Shown: positions 15,798 to 24,708, counted from the first letter of the stretch. The stretch is 64,000 bases of DNA from Aureimonas psammosilenae (GCF_009176975.1 NZ_WEZG01000004.1:1-64000), one strand, 5' to 3'. Notes: generated from the sequence alone by a model not told the origin. Program-made: numbers and translations.

Positions 15798-17018
15798 GTG
15801 GCCTCTCGAAACGGCGCGCGGTTCGGCAGCATCATCGACCGCTATCTCTTGGGCCTTGCGCTGAAGCCGCTTCTCATCGGCGTCGGCGTTCTTCTGATCG
15901 CGCTTCTTCTCGGGCGCGTTTTGCGCCTCGTGAACATCCTGGCCGATGCCGGCTCCACCGAGTTCGGCCTTCTGGCGACGCTGGTGGCGAGCCTCGTGCC
16001 CCATTATCTCGGCCTCGCCATCACCGCGGCGCTGGTGGCGGCCGTGTTCGTGGCGATGATCCGGCTCGGCGATGGCTCCGAACTCGACGCCCTTTTGTCC
16101 AGCGGCCTGTCGCTCGGCCGTATCTCCGCGCCCTTCCTCGGGCTCGGCCTCGTGCTCGCGGCCTTGAGCTTCGTGCTGTATGGCTGGCTGAACCCGGTGT
16201 CGCGCTACGATTACCGAAGCCTCATCCACTCGGCGACCTCCGTCGTGTCGCGCACGGACATCCAGCCCGGCTCGTTTTTGGATGCCGGCAACGGCGCGAC
16301 GATCTCGGCCGACCAGGTGTTCGGCGGCGCGCGGCGCGTCGAAGGGGTCTTCATCCACCAGATCGAGGACGGGCGCGAGCGCGTCACCACGGCGTCGAGC
16401 GGCGAGGTCGCGCTCGGCGACGACGGCGTCAACCTGAAGCTGATCCTTCAGGACGGCATCAGCGTCATCCAGGATGCCGGCGGCTCGCCGGTACGCACCC
16501 AGTTCCGCCGCCTGAACTTCCAGACCACCATTCCCTTCGAGGCGCAGCCCTTCCGCGAGCGCGGCACGAGCGAGCGCGAGCTGACCGTGCCGGAACTCTG
16601 GCAGGAAATGAGGGCGCCGCGCACCGAAATCGCGCCGCGCATCGTCGAGGCCGAGTTGATCGACCGGGTGCTGCGTCCCTTGTCGCTCGTCTTCATGCCG
16701 CTTCTGGCCATTCCCTTGAGCCTTGCCACCAAGCGCGGCTCGCGCGCGACCGGCCTCGTGGTCGCCGCCGTTCTGCTGGTCACCTTCAACAACGCGCTTC
16801 AACTCGGCAAGGATATCGGCGCGGCCGGCCATGGGCCGCCGATCCTCACCGCCGGCCTGCCCTTCCTGGTCTTCGCCGGGCTCGCCGTCGCCTTGTTCGC
16901 CTCCGCTTCGCGCCATCCGACGCAAGCCCCGCTCGGGCGCGCGATCGACCGGCTGCAAGCGCGTTTGGGCGCGATGGCACGACCGCTTCGCCGACGCACG
17001 GCGAGGGAAGCGGCATGA
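15798..17018 (+). CDS. LptF/LptG-family permease (first of pair)
   Basis: 406-residue YjgP/YjgQ-family inner-membrane protein: three N-terminal membrane segments (about 20-45, 58-85, 105-130), a large periplasmic beta-rich domain (about 135-290) and three C-terminal membrane segments (about 300-380). LptF and LptG pull lipopolysaccharide from the inner membrane into the periplasmic bridge together with the LptB ATPase. This pair lies inside a sphingolipid gene cluster immediately before a ceramide-synthase-like gene, so it may move an anionic sphingolipid rather than, or as well as, LPS. The GTG at 15798 directly after the HIT stop is chosen; a TTG 18 bases earlier is possible. Confidence 0.88.
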   Translation: MASRNGARFGSIIDRYLLGLALKPLLIGVGVLLIALLLGRVLRLVNILADAGSTEFGLLATLVASLVPHYLGLAITAALVAAVFVAMIRLGDGSELDALLSSGLSLGRISAPFLGLGLVLAALSFVLYGWLNPVSRYDYRSLIHSATSVVSRTDIQPGSFLDAGNGATISADQVFGGARRVEGVFIHQIEDGRERVTTASSGEVALGDDGVNLKLILQDGISVIQDAGGSPVRTQFRRLNFQTTIPFEAQPFRERGTSERELTVPELWQEMRAPRTEIAPRIVEAELIDRVLRPLSLVFMPLLAIPLSLATKRGSRATGLVVAAVLLVTFNNALQLGKDIGAAGHGPPILTAGLPFLVFAGLAVALFASASRHPTQAPLGRAIDRLQARLGAMARPLRRRTAREAA

Positions 17019-18100
17019 CGCCGACGCTCGTGCGGCATCTGGGAGGCCGCTTCCTCGCCATCGCGACGGGAACGGTACTGCTGCTCGCCGCCCTCGTCCT
17101 CATCCTCGACCTTCTCGACACGGCCGAGGACATCCTCGCCATGCACAAGGGCGCGGGCGGTTTTGCCTATTACATCGTGATGCGCCTTCCCTCCATCGTT
17201 CCGGAAGTGCTGCCGCTCGGCGTGCTTCTGGCGGCGCTGTTCATGTTCGCTTCCTTGATGCGGCATTCCGAGCTGATCGCGATGCGCGCGGCCGGCATCA
17301 GCATCGCACAGATGCTGATCGCGATCCTGCCCGCCGTCACCCTGATCGCCCTCGTTCATTACGGCCTGTCCGACACGCTTCGCCCGAATGCCGAGCGCCG
17401 TCTGGCCCAATGGTGGAACGAGAACGAGGAGAGGGCAGCCGAGAAACCCGTTTGGCTGAAGGTGGACGACACCATCGTCGAGGTCGGGCGCGTGCGCGAG
17501 GGCGGGCGGCGGCTGGAGAACGTCAAGATCTACCGGCGCGACGCCAACGACGCCGTGTCCTTCGTCACCGTGGCGGACAGGGCATCCTACGACAACCGCC
17601 GCTGGGCGTTGCAGGATGCGACGCTCGCCGACTGGCGGCGCGGCGAAATCTCGACGCCCCGCCCGGCCGATGGCGACTGGCAGACGCGGCTTCGCCCGCG
17701 CGACGTGGTGGCCGCCATGACGCCCGACGCCAACATCTCGGCCGGCACCGCCTATGAGGCGCTGGTCGGCAAACGGCTCGCCATCGCCGCCCCGTCCGTC
17801 TACGCCACCGCCCTGCAGCGCGCCTTCTCGCAGCCGGCGAGCGATTTCGTGATGCTGCTTCTGGCCGCCCCGCTCGCCTTCGCCAACTGGCGTTCGGGCA
17901 GCGGCGGGCGCGTCTTTCTTTTGTCGCTCGGAGCGGGGCTTTTGTTCATCCTCACCGATGGCGTCGTGGCGACGCTCGGCCGGTCCGGCCTTCTCCATCC
18001 GGTGCCAGCGGCCTGGGGGCCGACCGTCCTCTTCGCCCTTCTCGCCCTCGCCGCGCTGCATCGCCTTCAAGGCACCGGCCGCGCAAGGAAAGTCTCTTGA
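17015..18100 (+). CDS. LptF/LptG-family permease (second of pair)
   Basis: 361-residue partner with the same layout: LVRHLGGRFLAIATGTVLLLA at the N-terminus, further membrane segments at about 55-85 and 98-120, a periplasmic domain at ~125-255 and C-terminal membrane helices. It overlaps the first permease by ATGA and the following acyltransferase by TTGA. LptF and LptG homologues occur as adjacent genes elsewhere; whether this pair is the housekeeping LPS pair or a dedicated sphingolipid paralogue cannot be decided without the rest of the genome. No LptC, LptA or LptB gene is seen nearby, so it would have to use partners encoded elsewhere. Confidence 0.88.
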   Translation: MTPTLVRHLGGRFLAIATGTVLLLAALVLILDLLDTAEDILAMHKGAGGFAYYIVMRLPSIVPEVLPLGVLLAALFMFASLMRHSELIAMRAAGISIAQMLIAILPAVTLIALVHYGLSDTLRPNAERRLAQWWNENEERAAEKPVWLKVDDTIVEVGRVREGGRRLENVKIYRRDANDAVSFVTVADRASYDNRRWALQDATLADWRRGEISTPRPADGDWQTRLRPRDVVAAMTPDANISAGTAYEALVGKRLAIAAPSVYATALQRAFSQPASDFVMLLLAAPLAFANWRSGSGGRVFLLSLGAGLLFILTDGVVATLGRSGLLHPVPAAWGPTVLFALLALAALHRLQGTGRARKVS

Positions 18101-19215
18101 TCGACATCCGGCCCGTCTCCACCAAGCGCGAGCTCGACGCCTTCATCGCGCTGCCGAACCGCATCCAGAAGGGCGACCCGAACTATGTCGCGCCCCTCAA
18201 GATGGAGCGGCACGAGGCGCTGTCGCCCAAGCACAATCCCTTCTTCAACCACGCCGAGGTGCGCTTTCTCGCCGCCTTCCGGGGGGCTGAGATGGTCGGG
18301 CGCATCAGCGCGCAGGCCGACCGGCGTCTCGGCGATCTCGGCCATTTCGGGCTCCTGTCGGCGCAGAACGATCCGGCGATCTTCGCTGCGCTTTTCAAAG
18401 CCGCCGAGGACTGGCTGCGCGAGCGCGGGCGAACCCGCGTGCTCGGTCCCTTCGATCTGAACGTCAACGAGGAGATCGGCACGCTGGTCGAGGGCTTCGA
18501 CACGCCGCCGATGCTGCTCATGCCGCACAATCCACCCTGGCAGGGCGCGCGGATCGAGGAACAGGGCTTTGCCAAAGCGAAAGACGTCCTCGCCTTCCTG
18601 TTCGACAACGTCGCGCCCAAGCCCGGCTGGTCGGAGCGCATCGAGAAGCGGCCGCTGCCGAAGAACGTCGTTTTGCGCCAGCTCGATTGGAAGCGCTACG
18701 AGGAGGATCTCGCTTCCGTCGTCTCGATCTTCAACGACGCCTGGGCCGACAACTGGAACTTCATGCCGCTCGGGCGCGACGATCTCGACGCCATGGCGAA
18801 ATCGATGAAGCCGCTGATCCGCAAGGAGTTCGTCCAGATAGCGGAACTCAAAGGCGAGCCGGTCGCCTTCGGCATCTGCCTGCCGAACCTCAACGAGGCG
18901 ATCCGCGATCTCGGCGGCGACCTCCTGCCGCTCGGCTGGGCGAAGCTCCTGTGGCGTTTGAAGGTGAAGGGCACGAAGACGGCGCGCATTCCCCTGATGG
19001 GCGTCAAGAAGTCCGCGTCGCGTTCGCCGATCGGCGCGCTTTTGCCTATGATCATCATGAACCGGCTCGGGCGCGAGGGAATGAAAGTGGGCGTCGAGGC
19101 GATCGAGATGTCGTGGATCCTGGAAGACAACCACGGCATGATGCATTTCGGCGAGACCATGGCCGGCGCGCCCTACAAGCGCTACCGCATCTACGAAAAG
19201 ACGCTCGCCGCTTGA
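18097..19215 (+). CDS. bcerS: Bacterial ceramide synthase-like GNAT-fold acyltransferase
   Basis: 372-residue protein starting MIDIRPVSTKRELDAFIALP, a GNAT/acyl-CoA-N-acyltransferase fold family widely annotated as hypothetical. Recognisable segments are RGRTRVLGPFDLNVNEEIG near 108-126 and the C-terminal AIEMSWILEDNHGMMHFGETM block. The Caulobacter ceramide synthase (bCerS), encoded a few genes from spt, belongs to this kind of family and is unrelated to eukaryotic ceramide synthase; length and context match here. It would N-acylate the 3-ketosphinganine amino group. The start is TTG, overlapping the permease stop. The family call is from memory of the sequence type, without a search. Confidence 0.78.
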   Translation: MIDIRPVSTKRELDAFIALPNRIQKGDPNYVAPLKMERHEALSPKHNPFFNHAEVRFLAAFRGAEMVGRISAQADRRLGDLGHFGLLSAQNDPAIFAALFKAAEDWLRERGRTRVLGPFDLNVNEEIGTLVEGFDTPPMLLMPHNPPWQGARIEEQGFAKAKDVLAFLFDNVAPKPGWSERIEKRPLPKNVVLRQLDWKRYEEDLASVVSIFNDAWADNWNFMPLGRDDLDAMAKSMKPLIRKEFVQIAELKGEPVAFGICLPNLNEAIRDLGGDLLPLGWAKLLWRLKVKGTKTARIPLMGVKKSASRSPIGALLPMIIMNRLGREGMKVGVEAIEMSWILEDNHGMMHFGETMAGAPYKRYRIYEKTLAA

Positions 19216-19955
19216 GCAGGGTCTCGGCGCTGATCCTCGCCGGCTCGCGGCCGGGCGGCGATCCACTGGCGCTCACTGAGGGGGTGCCGCAAAAGGCGCT
19301 GATCGCGATCGAGGGCCGGCCGATGCTCCATCATGTGGTGACGGCGCTCAAAGCCGTACCGGAGATCGGCCGCATCGCGGTTTCATCGCCCGAACCGCTG
19401 CCCGGCGACGGGTTCGAATGGATCGCTTCCCGCGAAACGCCGAGCCTCAGCGTCTCGGCCGCGCTGGATGCGCTCGGCACGCCGCTCCTCGTCACCACCG
19501 CCGACCATCCGCTTTTGAAGCCCAAATGGATCGCGCATTTCCTGGCGCATTCCCCGCCGGGGGCGAGCGCGGTCGTCGGTCTGGCCAAGGAAGCGGCCGT
19601 TCAGGCGGCGGCCCCGGAAACGAAGCGCACCTACCTGCGCCTCGGGGGGCAGGCGTGGTCCGGCTGCAACCTGTTTCTGCTGGCCGACCCGCAAGCGCGG
19701 CAAGTCGTCGGCTTCTGGCGACGCCTCGAGGCCCATCGCAAGAAGCCGTGGCGCATGGCGAGCCTGATCGGTCCGGGCGCGATCCTCGCCTATCTGACGG
19801 GCCGCTTGCGGATCGAGGGCGCGCTGTCCCGCATCGGCCGGCTCACCGGCGCGACGGTCGGCATGGTCGACATGCCCTTCGGCGAAGCGGCGATCGACGT
19901 CGACAAGCCTTCGGACTTGGTTCTCGTCCGAAGGCTGATGGCGGCGCGCCGCTAG
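19212..19955 (+). CDS. MobA-like nucleotidyltransferase
   Basis: 247-residue NTP-transferase-type protein. The N-terminus VSALILAGSRPGGDPLAL, followed by PQKALIAIEGRPMLHHV, matches the nucleotide-binding and lysine motifs of MobA-like transferases, and TTADHPLLKP near 96 provides the metal-binding aspartate. The TTG start at 19212 lies one base before the ceramide-synthase-like stop codon, so it is co-translated with the sphingolipid genes. It could make an NDP-activated head-group precursor (for example a CDP-alcohol) for the CDP-alcohol phosphotransferase at 14097. Its 3' end overlaps the convergent lactate dehydrogenase gene by four bases. Confidence 0.8.
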   Translation: MSRVSALILAGSRPGGDPLALTEGVPQKALIAIEGRPMLHHVVTALKAVPEIGRIAVSSPEPLPGDGFEWIASRETPSLSVSAALDALGTPLLVTTADHPLLKPKWIAHFLAHSPPGASAVVGLAKEAAVQAAAPETKRTYLRLGGQAWSGCNLFLLADPQARQVVGFWRRLEAHRKKPWRMASLIGPGAILAYLTGRLRIEGALSRIGRLTGATVGMVDMPFGEAAIDVDKPSDLVLVRRLMAARR

Positions 19956-21169
19956 AGCGTGTCGAGGACGCTTCCATCGATGTCCCGGATGTCGCGCTTG
20001 CCGCAGAGCGCCATGGTGACGTCGAGTTCCTTGCGGATGATCTCCAACGCCCGCGCAACCCCCGCGCGGCCACCGGCTCCGAGGCCGTAGAGGAACGGGC
20101 GGCCGATATAGGTGCCCTTGGCGCCGAGCGCGACCGCCTTCAACACGTCCTGCCCGGAGCGGATGCCGCCGTCGAGATGCACCTCGATCCGGTCGCCCAC
20201 CGCTTCCACGATGTGAGGCAGCATGGCGATGGAGGAGCGCGCCCCGTCGAGCTGGCGGCCGCCATGGTTGGAGACGATGATCGCGTCGGCGCCCGTATCG
20301 GCCGCCATGCGCGCGTCTTCAGGGTCGAGGATGCCCTTCAGGATCAGTTTGCCGCCCCATTGCTCCTTGATCCAGGCGACATCGGCCCAGGACAGCTTCG
20401 GGTCGAACTGCTCGGCCGTCCAGGAGGACAGGGAGGACAGGTCCGAAACGTTCTTGGCATGGCCGACGATGTTGCCGAAGGAGCGGCGCTTGGTGCCGAG
20501 CATTTCCAGCGCCCAGAAGGGGCGCGTCGCCACCTGCCAGGCATGTTTCGGCGTCCATTTCGGTGGCGCGGACAGGCCGTTGCGCAAGTCCTTGTGGCGC
20601 TGGCCGAGGATCTGGAGATCGAGGGTCAGAACCAGCGCCGAGCAGCCCGCCGCCTTCGCGCGGCCGATGAGGTTCTGGACGAACTCGCGGTCGCGCATCA
20701 CGTAGAGCTGGAACCAGAAGGGCTTGCGGGTGACGGAGGCCACGTCCTCGATGGAACAGATGCTCATGGTGGAGAGCGTGAAGGGCACGCCGAACTCTTC
20801 GGCCGCCTGCGCCGCCAGCATCTCGCCGTCGGCATGCTGCATGCCGGTGAGGCCGGTCGGCGCGATGGCGACGGGCATCGCCACCCGCTCGCCCACCATC
20901 TCCGTCCGCAGGCTGCGCCCTGTCATGTCGACCAGCACGCGCTGGCGCAGCTTGATGCGCGAAAAGTCCTCCTCGTTGGCGCGATAGGTCCCTTCGGTCC
21001 ACGCGCCGGAATCGGCATAGTCGAAGAACATCTTCGGCACCCGCCGGCGCGCCCGGCGCTTCAGATCGGCGATGGTCAGCGCGGAATCGACGGAATGTTT
21101 GGCGCGATGCGGCACCGGCTGGTTCGCCGACTGCATGTCCTCCGCTTCGACGCGTGCCTTCTCAGACAA
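19952..21169 (-). CDS. lldD: FMN-dependent L-lactate dehydrogenase
   Basis: 405-residue alpha-hydroxy-acid oxidase family protein (FMN, TIM barrel). Hallmarks are IAPTGLTGMQHADGE, the substrate-binding FQLYV, LTLDLQ, the catalytic histidine in SNHGGRQLDG, and DGGIRSGQDVLKA with GRPFLYG at the phosphate site. It oxidises L-lactate to pyruvate, probably passing electrons to the respiratory chain. It is the last gene of the rhaD-rhaI unit and overlaps rhaI by eight bases, which fits disposal of the L-lactate formed from rhamnose-derived lactaldehyde. The TTG start at 21169 is preceded by a strong GGGAGGGGGAA; ATG 21136 is an alternative. Confidence 0.9.
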   Translation of the reverse strand: MSEKARVEAEDMQSANQPVPHRAKHSVDSALTIADLKRRARRRVPKMFFDYADSGAWTEGTYRANEEDFSRIKLRQRVLVDMTGRSLRTEMVGERVAMPVAIAPTGLTGMQHADGEMLAAQAAEEFGVPFTLSTMSICSIEDVASVTRKPFWFQLYVMRDREFVQNLIGRAKAAGCSALVLTLDLQILGQRHKDLRNGLSAPPKWTPKHAWQVATRPFWALEMLGTKRRSFGNIVGHAKNVSDLSSLSSWTAEQFDPKLSWADVAWIKEQWGGKLILKGILDPEDARMAADTGADAIIVSNHGGRQLDGARSSIAMLPHIVEAVGDRIEVHLDGGIRSGQDVLKAVALGAKGTYIGRPFLYGLGAGGRAGVARALEIIRKELDVTMALCGKRDIRDIDGSVLDTL

Positions 21170-22460
21170 TTCCCCCTCCCCCGGAAACCGACGCTGGCCG
21201 CTCGTTCGCGACCTTGTCCCGGTAGCCGCTCTCGCGGAAGGCTGCAATCGGGTCGATCGCACCGCCATGGCGAAGACGGGCCTCCGCGAGGATCGGCTCG
21301 ACATCGGTGCGGAAGGCGTTCTTCAAGGTTTCGGACGCCAAGAGGACGTCGTTGCTGTCCTGGTATTCGGCAAGCTTCGCGCGATCCACCAGAAGCGCCT
21401 GCGCATAGGCGCGGCGGATTTCGGCGCCCGAGCGGATGAGGCTTTCGATCGGATCGGTGACGTTGTGCGACTGGTCGATCATGTGGGCGGGGCTCAGCCG
21501 GTCCAAGGCCTCGCCCGCCGCGACGAGTTCGTTGAAGACGAGGAACAGGCGGAAGGGGTCGATGGAGCCGGCGTCGAGATCGTCGTCGCCGTATTTCGAG
21601 TCGTTGAAATGGAAGCCGCCGAGCTTGCCCGCCCGGATGAGGCGCGCAACGATCTGCTCGATATTGACGTTCGGCGCGTGGTGGCCGAGATCCACGAGGC
21701 AGAAGGCCTTTTCGCCCAGTTCCTGTGCCGTCATGAGGCTCGTGCCCCAGTCCGAAACGACGGTGGAATAAAAGGCCGGCTCGTACATCTTGTGTTCGGA
21801 GAAGATGCGCCAATCCGCCGGCAGGCCGGCCGTGATCGCCTTCATGGATTCCAGATAGCGCTCGAAAGAGCGCGACAGATCGCTCTGGCCGGCGAAGTTC
21901 GCGCCGTCGCCGATCCAGACCGTGATGGCCTTGGAGCCGAGCTTGTCGCCGATGGCCACCGTTTCGAGATTGTGCTCGACCGCCTGCCGGCGCACGGCCG
22001 GGTCGGCGTGGGAGAGCGAGCCGTATTTATAGGACAACGGCTGGCGGGGATCGCCCGGATGATCCTGGAAGGTGTTGGAGTTCATCGCATCGAAATGAAG
22101 GCCGAGCGCATCGGCATGGGCCTTCAGTTCAGTCGGGTCCGCCTTGTCCCAGGGGATATGCAGCGACACGCCGGGCGAAGCGCGGCCGAGCGCCTGGATC
22201 ACGGCGCAATCCGTCAGCTTCTCGAAGATGCCCCGCGGCTCGCCCCGGCCGGGAAAACGGGCGAAGCGCGTGCCGCCCGTGCCCGTGCCCCAGGACGGAA
22301 CCGCGACGGTGAACTCTGCGACCTTTTCGGTGATCGCGTCGATGTCGATCCCGCGCCGCGCGAGCTTCTCCCCAAGGCTCGCATAGTCGCTGGCCTGATC
22401 CTTGGAGCGCGCCGCGTTGTGGCGCTCGATCACGCTCTGGTCGATGGGTGACGTGGTCAT
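21162..22460 (-). CDS. rhaI: L-rhamnose isomerase (rhizobial RhaI type)
   Basis: 432-residue TIM-barrel sugar isomerase converting L-rhamnose to L-rhamnulose. Metal and catalytic segments are visible: WIGDGANFAGQ, SEHKMYEPAFY, LVDLGHHAPNVN and the HFNDSKYGDDDLDAGSIDP block. It belongs to the RhaI family used in rhizobia and pseudomonads, distinct from E. coli RhaA. The ATG at 22460 has GGGAGG about eight bases upstream. It is transcribed after the fused aldolase gene and before lldD, on the strand opposite the transporter genes. Confidence 0.93.
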   Translation of the reverse strand: MTTSPIDQSVIERHNAARSKDQASDYASLGEKLARRGIDIDAITEKVAEFTVAVPSWGTGTGGTRFARFPGRGEPRGIFEKLTDCAVIQALGRASPGVSLHIPWDKADPTELKAHADALGLHFDAMNSNTFQDHPGDPRQPLSYKYGSLSHADPAVRRQAVEHNLETVAIGDKLGSKAITVWIGDGANFAGQSDLSRSFERYLESMKAITAGLPADWRIFSEHKMYEPAFYSTVVSDWGTSLMTAQELGEKAFCLVDLGHHAPNVNIEQIVARLIRAGKLGGFHFNDSKYGDDDLDAGSIDPFRLFLVFNELVAAGEALDRLSPAHMIDQSHNVTDPIESLIRSGAEIRRAYAQALLVDRAKLAEYQDSNDVLLASETLKNAFRTDVEPILAEARLRHGGAIDPIAAFRESGYRDKVANERPASVSGGGGIV

Positions 22461-22526
22461 GGTGGCAGATCCTCCCTTCCGCCGGTTCGGATGAATGCCC
22501 TCCCTGGTCCGGGAGGGCACGAGGCT

Positions 22527-24629
22527 TCAGCGCGTGAAGCTCACCGCGTTGCCGGCATCGACATTGACGATGTTGCCGGTGGACTTGGCGGAAATGTCGG
22601 ACGCGAAGAAGTAGACGGCTTCCGCGATGTCCTCGGGAAACACCGAGCGCTTCAGGAGCGAGCGGTTGCGGTAGTGCTCTTCCAATTCGCTCATCTCGAT
22701 CCGGGAGGAGGCGGCGCGCTGTTCGCGCCATTCGCCGCTCCAGATCTTGGAGCCGCGCAGAACCGCGTCCGGGTTCACCGTGTTGACGCGGATGCCGGCT
22801 TCCGCCCCTTCGAGCGCCAGGCAGCGCGCCAGATGAATCTCGGCGGCTTTGGCCGTGCAATAGGCCGATGCGCCAGCGGAGGCCGCGAGCCCGTTCTTGG
22901 AGGAGATGAAGACGATCGACCCGCCGAGCTTCTGGCGGCGGAACAAGCGGAAGGCTTCACGTGAAACAAGGAAATAGCCGGTCGCAAGAATCGAGATGTT
23001 CTTGTCCCAGATCTCCAGCGTCGTGTCCTCCACCGGCGACGCGGAGGCGATGCCGGCATTCGAGACGAGGATGTCGAGCCCGCCATATTCCACCACGGCG
23101 TCGGAGAAGCTCTTGGCCACCTCACCCTCGGCGGTCACGTTCATGTTGACGGTTCGCACCTGGTCGCTGCCGAAACTCTTGGCGAAGTCGGCCTTGGCGC
23201 TTTCCAGGGCCGAAGCGTCGATATCGGCGAGCACCACGCAGGCGCCTTCGCTTAAGAATCGCGCGGCAATCGCCCGGCCGATGCCGCCGGCCCCGCCGGT
23301 GACGAGCGCGACGCGGCCCTGCAAGGGCTTGGCTTTGGGCATGCGCTGGAGCTTGGCCTCCTCCAGAAGCCAGTATTCGATGTCGAAGGCCTCCTGCTCG
23401 GGCAGGCCTTGGTAGGTATCGACGCCGGAGGCCCCGCGCATGACGTTGATGGCGTTGACGTAGAACTCGCCCGCGATGCGCGCCGTCGCCTTGTCCTTGG
23501 CGAACGAGATCATGCCGACGCCCGGCACGAGATAGATCACCGCGTTCGGATCGCGGATCGCCGGCGAATTGTCGTGGCGGCAGCGTTCGTAATAAGCGGC
23601 GTAATCGGCGCGGTAAGCGGCGATACTCGATTCAAGGCCGACCAAGAGCGTGTCGATGTCTCCGCCAGCCGGATCGAAGTCGAGAACCAGCGGGCGGATC
23701 TTGGTGCGCAGGAAATGGTCCGGGCAGGACGTGCCGAGCGCGGCGAGGCTTCGAAGGTTCTTGGAACCGACAAATTCGAGCACGGCAGCCGAGTCGTCGA
23801 AATGGCCGACCTTGGCTTCCGCCGTGCCGATATGGCTGCGGATCGCCGGCATGAGCTTGCCCGCGACCTCGCGGCGCTTTTCGGACGGCATCGAGGCCAC
23901 CGCTTCGCCGCCGAAGGCCGGCTTGCCCGACAACTCGCTCTCGAACCATTCGATGGCGCGGTTGATGATGCGAAGCGTCGTCTCGTAGGCCTCCTCCGCC
24001 GTATCCCCCCAGGTGAAGAGACCGTGGGAGCCCAGAACCACGCCCTTGGCATCGGGGTGCTCGGCCGCGAAGCGCGAAAGTTCGAGGCCGAGCTCGAAGC
24101 CGGGCCGGCGCCATTCGAGCCAGCCGATCTCGTCGCCGTAGACTTGGCTCGTGATCTCGCGCCCGTTCTCGGTCGCCGCGATGGCGATCACCGCGTCCGG
24201 GTGCATGTGGTCGACGTGGCGGTAGGGCAGATAGGCGTGGAGCGGCGTGTCGATGGAGGCGGCGCGCGGATTGAGGTTGAAGGTGCAGTGGGGCAGGTAG
24301 CCCACCATCTCGTCCTCGTGCGCTTCGCCCCGATAGATGTCGCGAAGCTTGTTCAGCTTGTCCTGGTAGAGCGTCGCGAAGCCGTCGAGCTTGATCGTGC
24401 CGACGTCGCCGCCAGAGCCCTTCACCCAAAGAACGGTCACGTCCTCGCCCGTCAGGGGGTCGCGATGGGTGACCTTGGCGGAGGTGTTGCCGCCGCCGTA
24501 ATTGGTGATTCGCTTGTCGGAACCGAGCAGGTTCGAGCGGTAAAGCAGTAGGCCCGGCTCATCGAGCGTGGCGGCCTTGGCCTTGTCCCACAGGTTGCGG
24601 ACGCGGCTTCCATCACTGTTCGCGGACAT
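22527..24629 (-). CDS. rhaD: Bifunctional rhamnulose-1-phosphate aldolase / short-chain lactaldehyde dehydrogenase
   Basis: 700-residue two-domain enzyme. The N-terminal ~420 residues are a class II aldolase (zinc histidines in a YLPYRHVDHMHPDA segment and in VLGSHGLFTWG). The C-terminal ~260 residues form a short-chain dehydrogenase: TGGAGGIGRA cofactor loop, NAGIAS, serine in FISSKNG and the YCTAK active-site pair. The aldolase splits L-rhamnulose-1-phosphate into dihydroxyacetone phosphate and L-lactaldehyde; the dehydrogenase domain is known in this family to oxidise lactaldehyde to lactate. ATG 24629 with GGGGAGGAAT is the start; the open frame further upstream runs into the operator region. 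Confidence 0.93.
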   Translation of the reverse strand: MSANSDGSRVRNLWDKAKAATLDEPGLLLYRSNLLGSDKRITNYGGGNTSAKVTHRDPLTGEDVTVLWVKGSGGDVGTIKLDGFATLYQDKLNKLRDIYRGEAHEDEMVGYLPHCTFNLNPRAASIDTPLHAYLPYRHVDHMHPDAVIAIAATENGREITSQVYGDEIGWLEWRRPGFELGLELSRFAAEHPDAKGVVLGSHGLFTWGDTAEEAYETTLRIINRAIEWFESELSGKPAFGGEAVASMPSEKRREVAGKLMPAIRSHIGTAEAKVGHFDDSAAVLEFVGSKNLRSLAALGTSCPDHFLRTKIRPLVLDFDPAGGDIDTLLVGLESSIAAYRADYAAYYERCRHDNSPAIRDPNAVIYLVPGVGMISFAKDKATARIAGEFYVNAINVMRGASGVDTYQGLPEQEAFDIEYWLLEEAKLQRMPKAKPLQGRVALVTGGAGGIGRAIAARFLSEGACVVLADIDASALESAKADFAKSFGSDQVRTVNMNVTAEGEVAKSFSDAVVEYGGLDILVSNAGIASASPVEDTTLEIWDKNISILATGYFLVSREAFRLFRRQKLGGSIVFISSKNGLAASAGASAYCTAKAAEIHLARCLALEGAEAGIRVNTVNPDAVLRGSKIWSGEWREQRAASSRIEMSELEEHYRNRSLLKRSVFPEDIAEAVYFFASDISAKSTGNIVNVDAGNAVSFTR

Positions 24630-24679
24630 GATTCCTCCCCAGGAGCCGGCGCGGCGTGAGCGGCGCAGGATTGGCGTGA

Positions 24680-24708
24680 TGGATGCGGCAACTTCGATCA
24701 TCTGTCAA
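24680..24708 (-). promoter_or_regulatory. Candidate promoter for rhaD-rhaI-lldD
   Basis: On the minus strand TTGACA (24708-24703) lies between the two direct TTCGATCAT copies, so a bound repressor would cover it. The expected -10 position (24685-24680) reads CATCCA, a poor match, so the promoter may need an activator or the -35 may be fortuitous. Confidence 0.35.
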
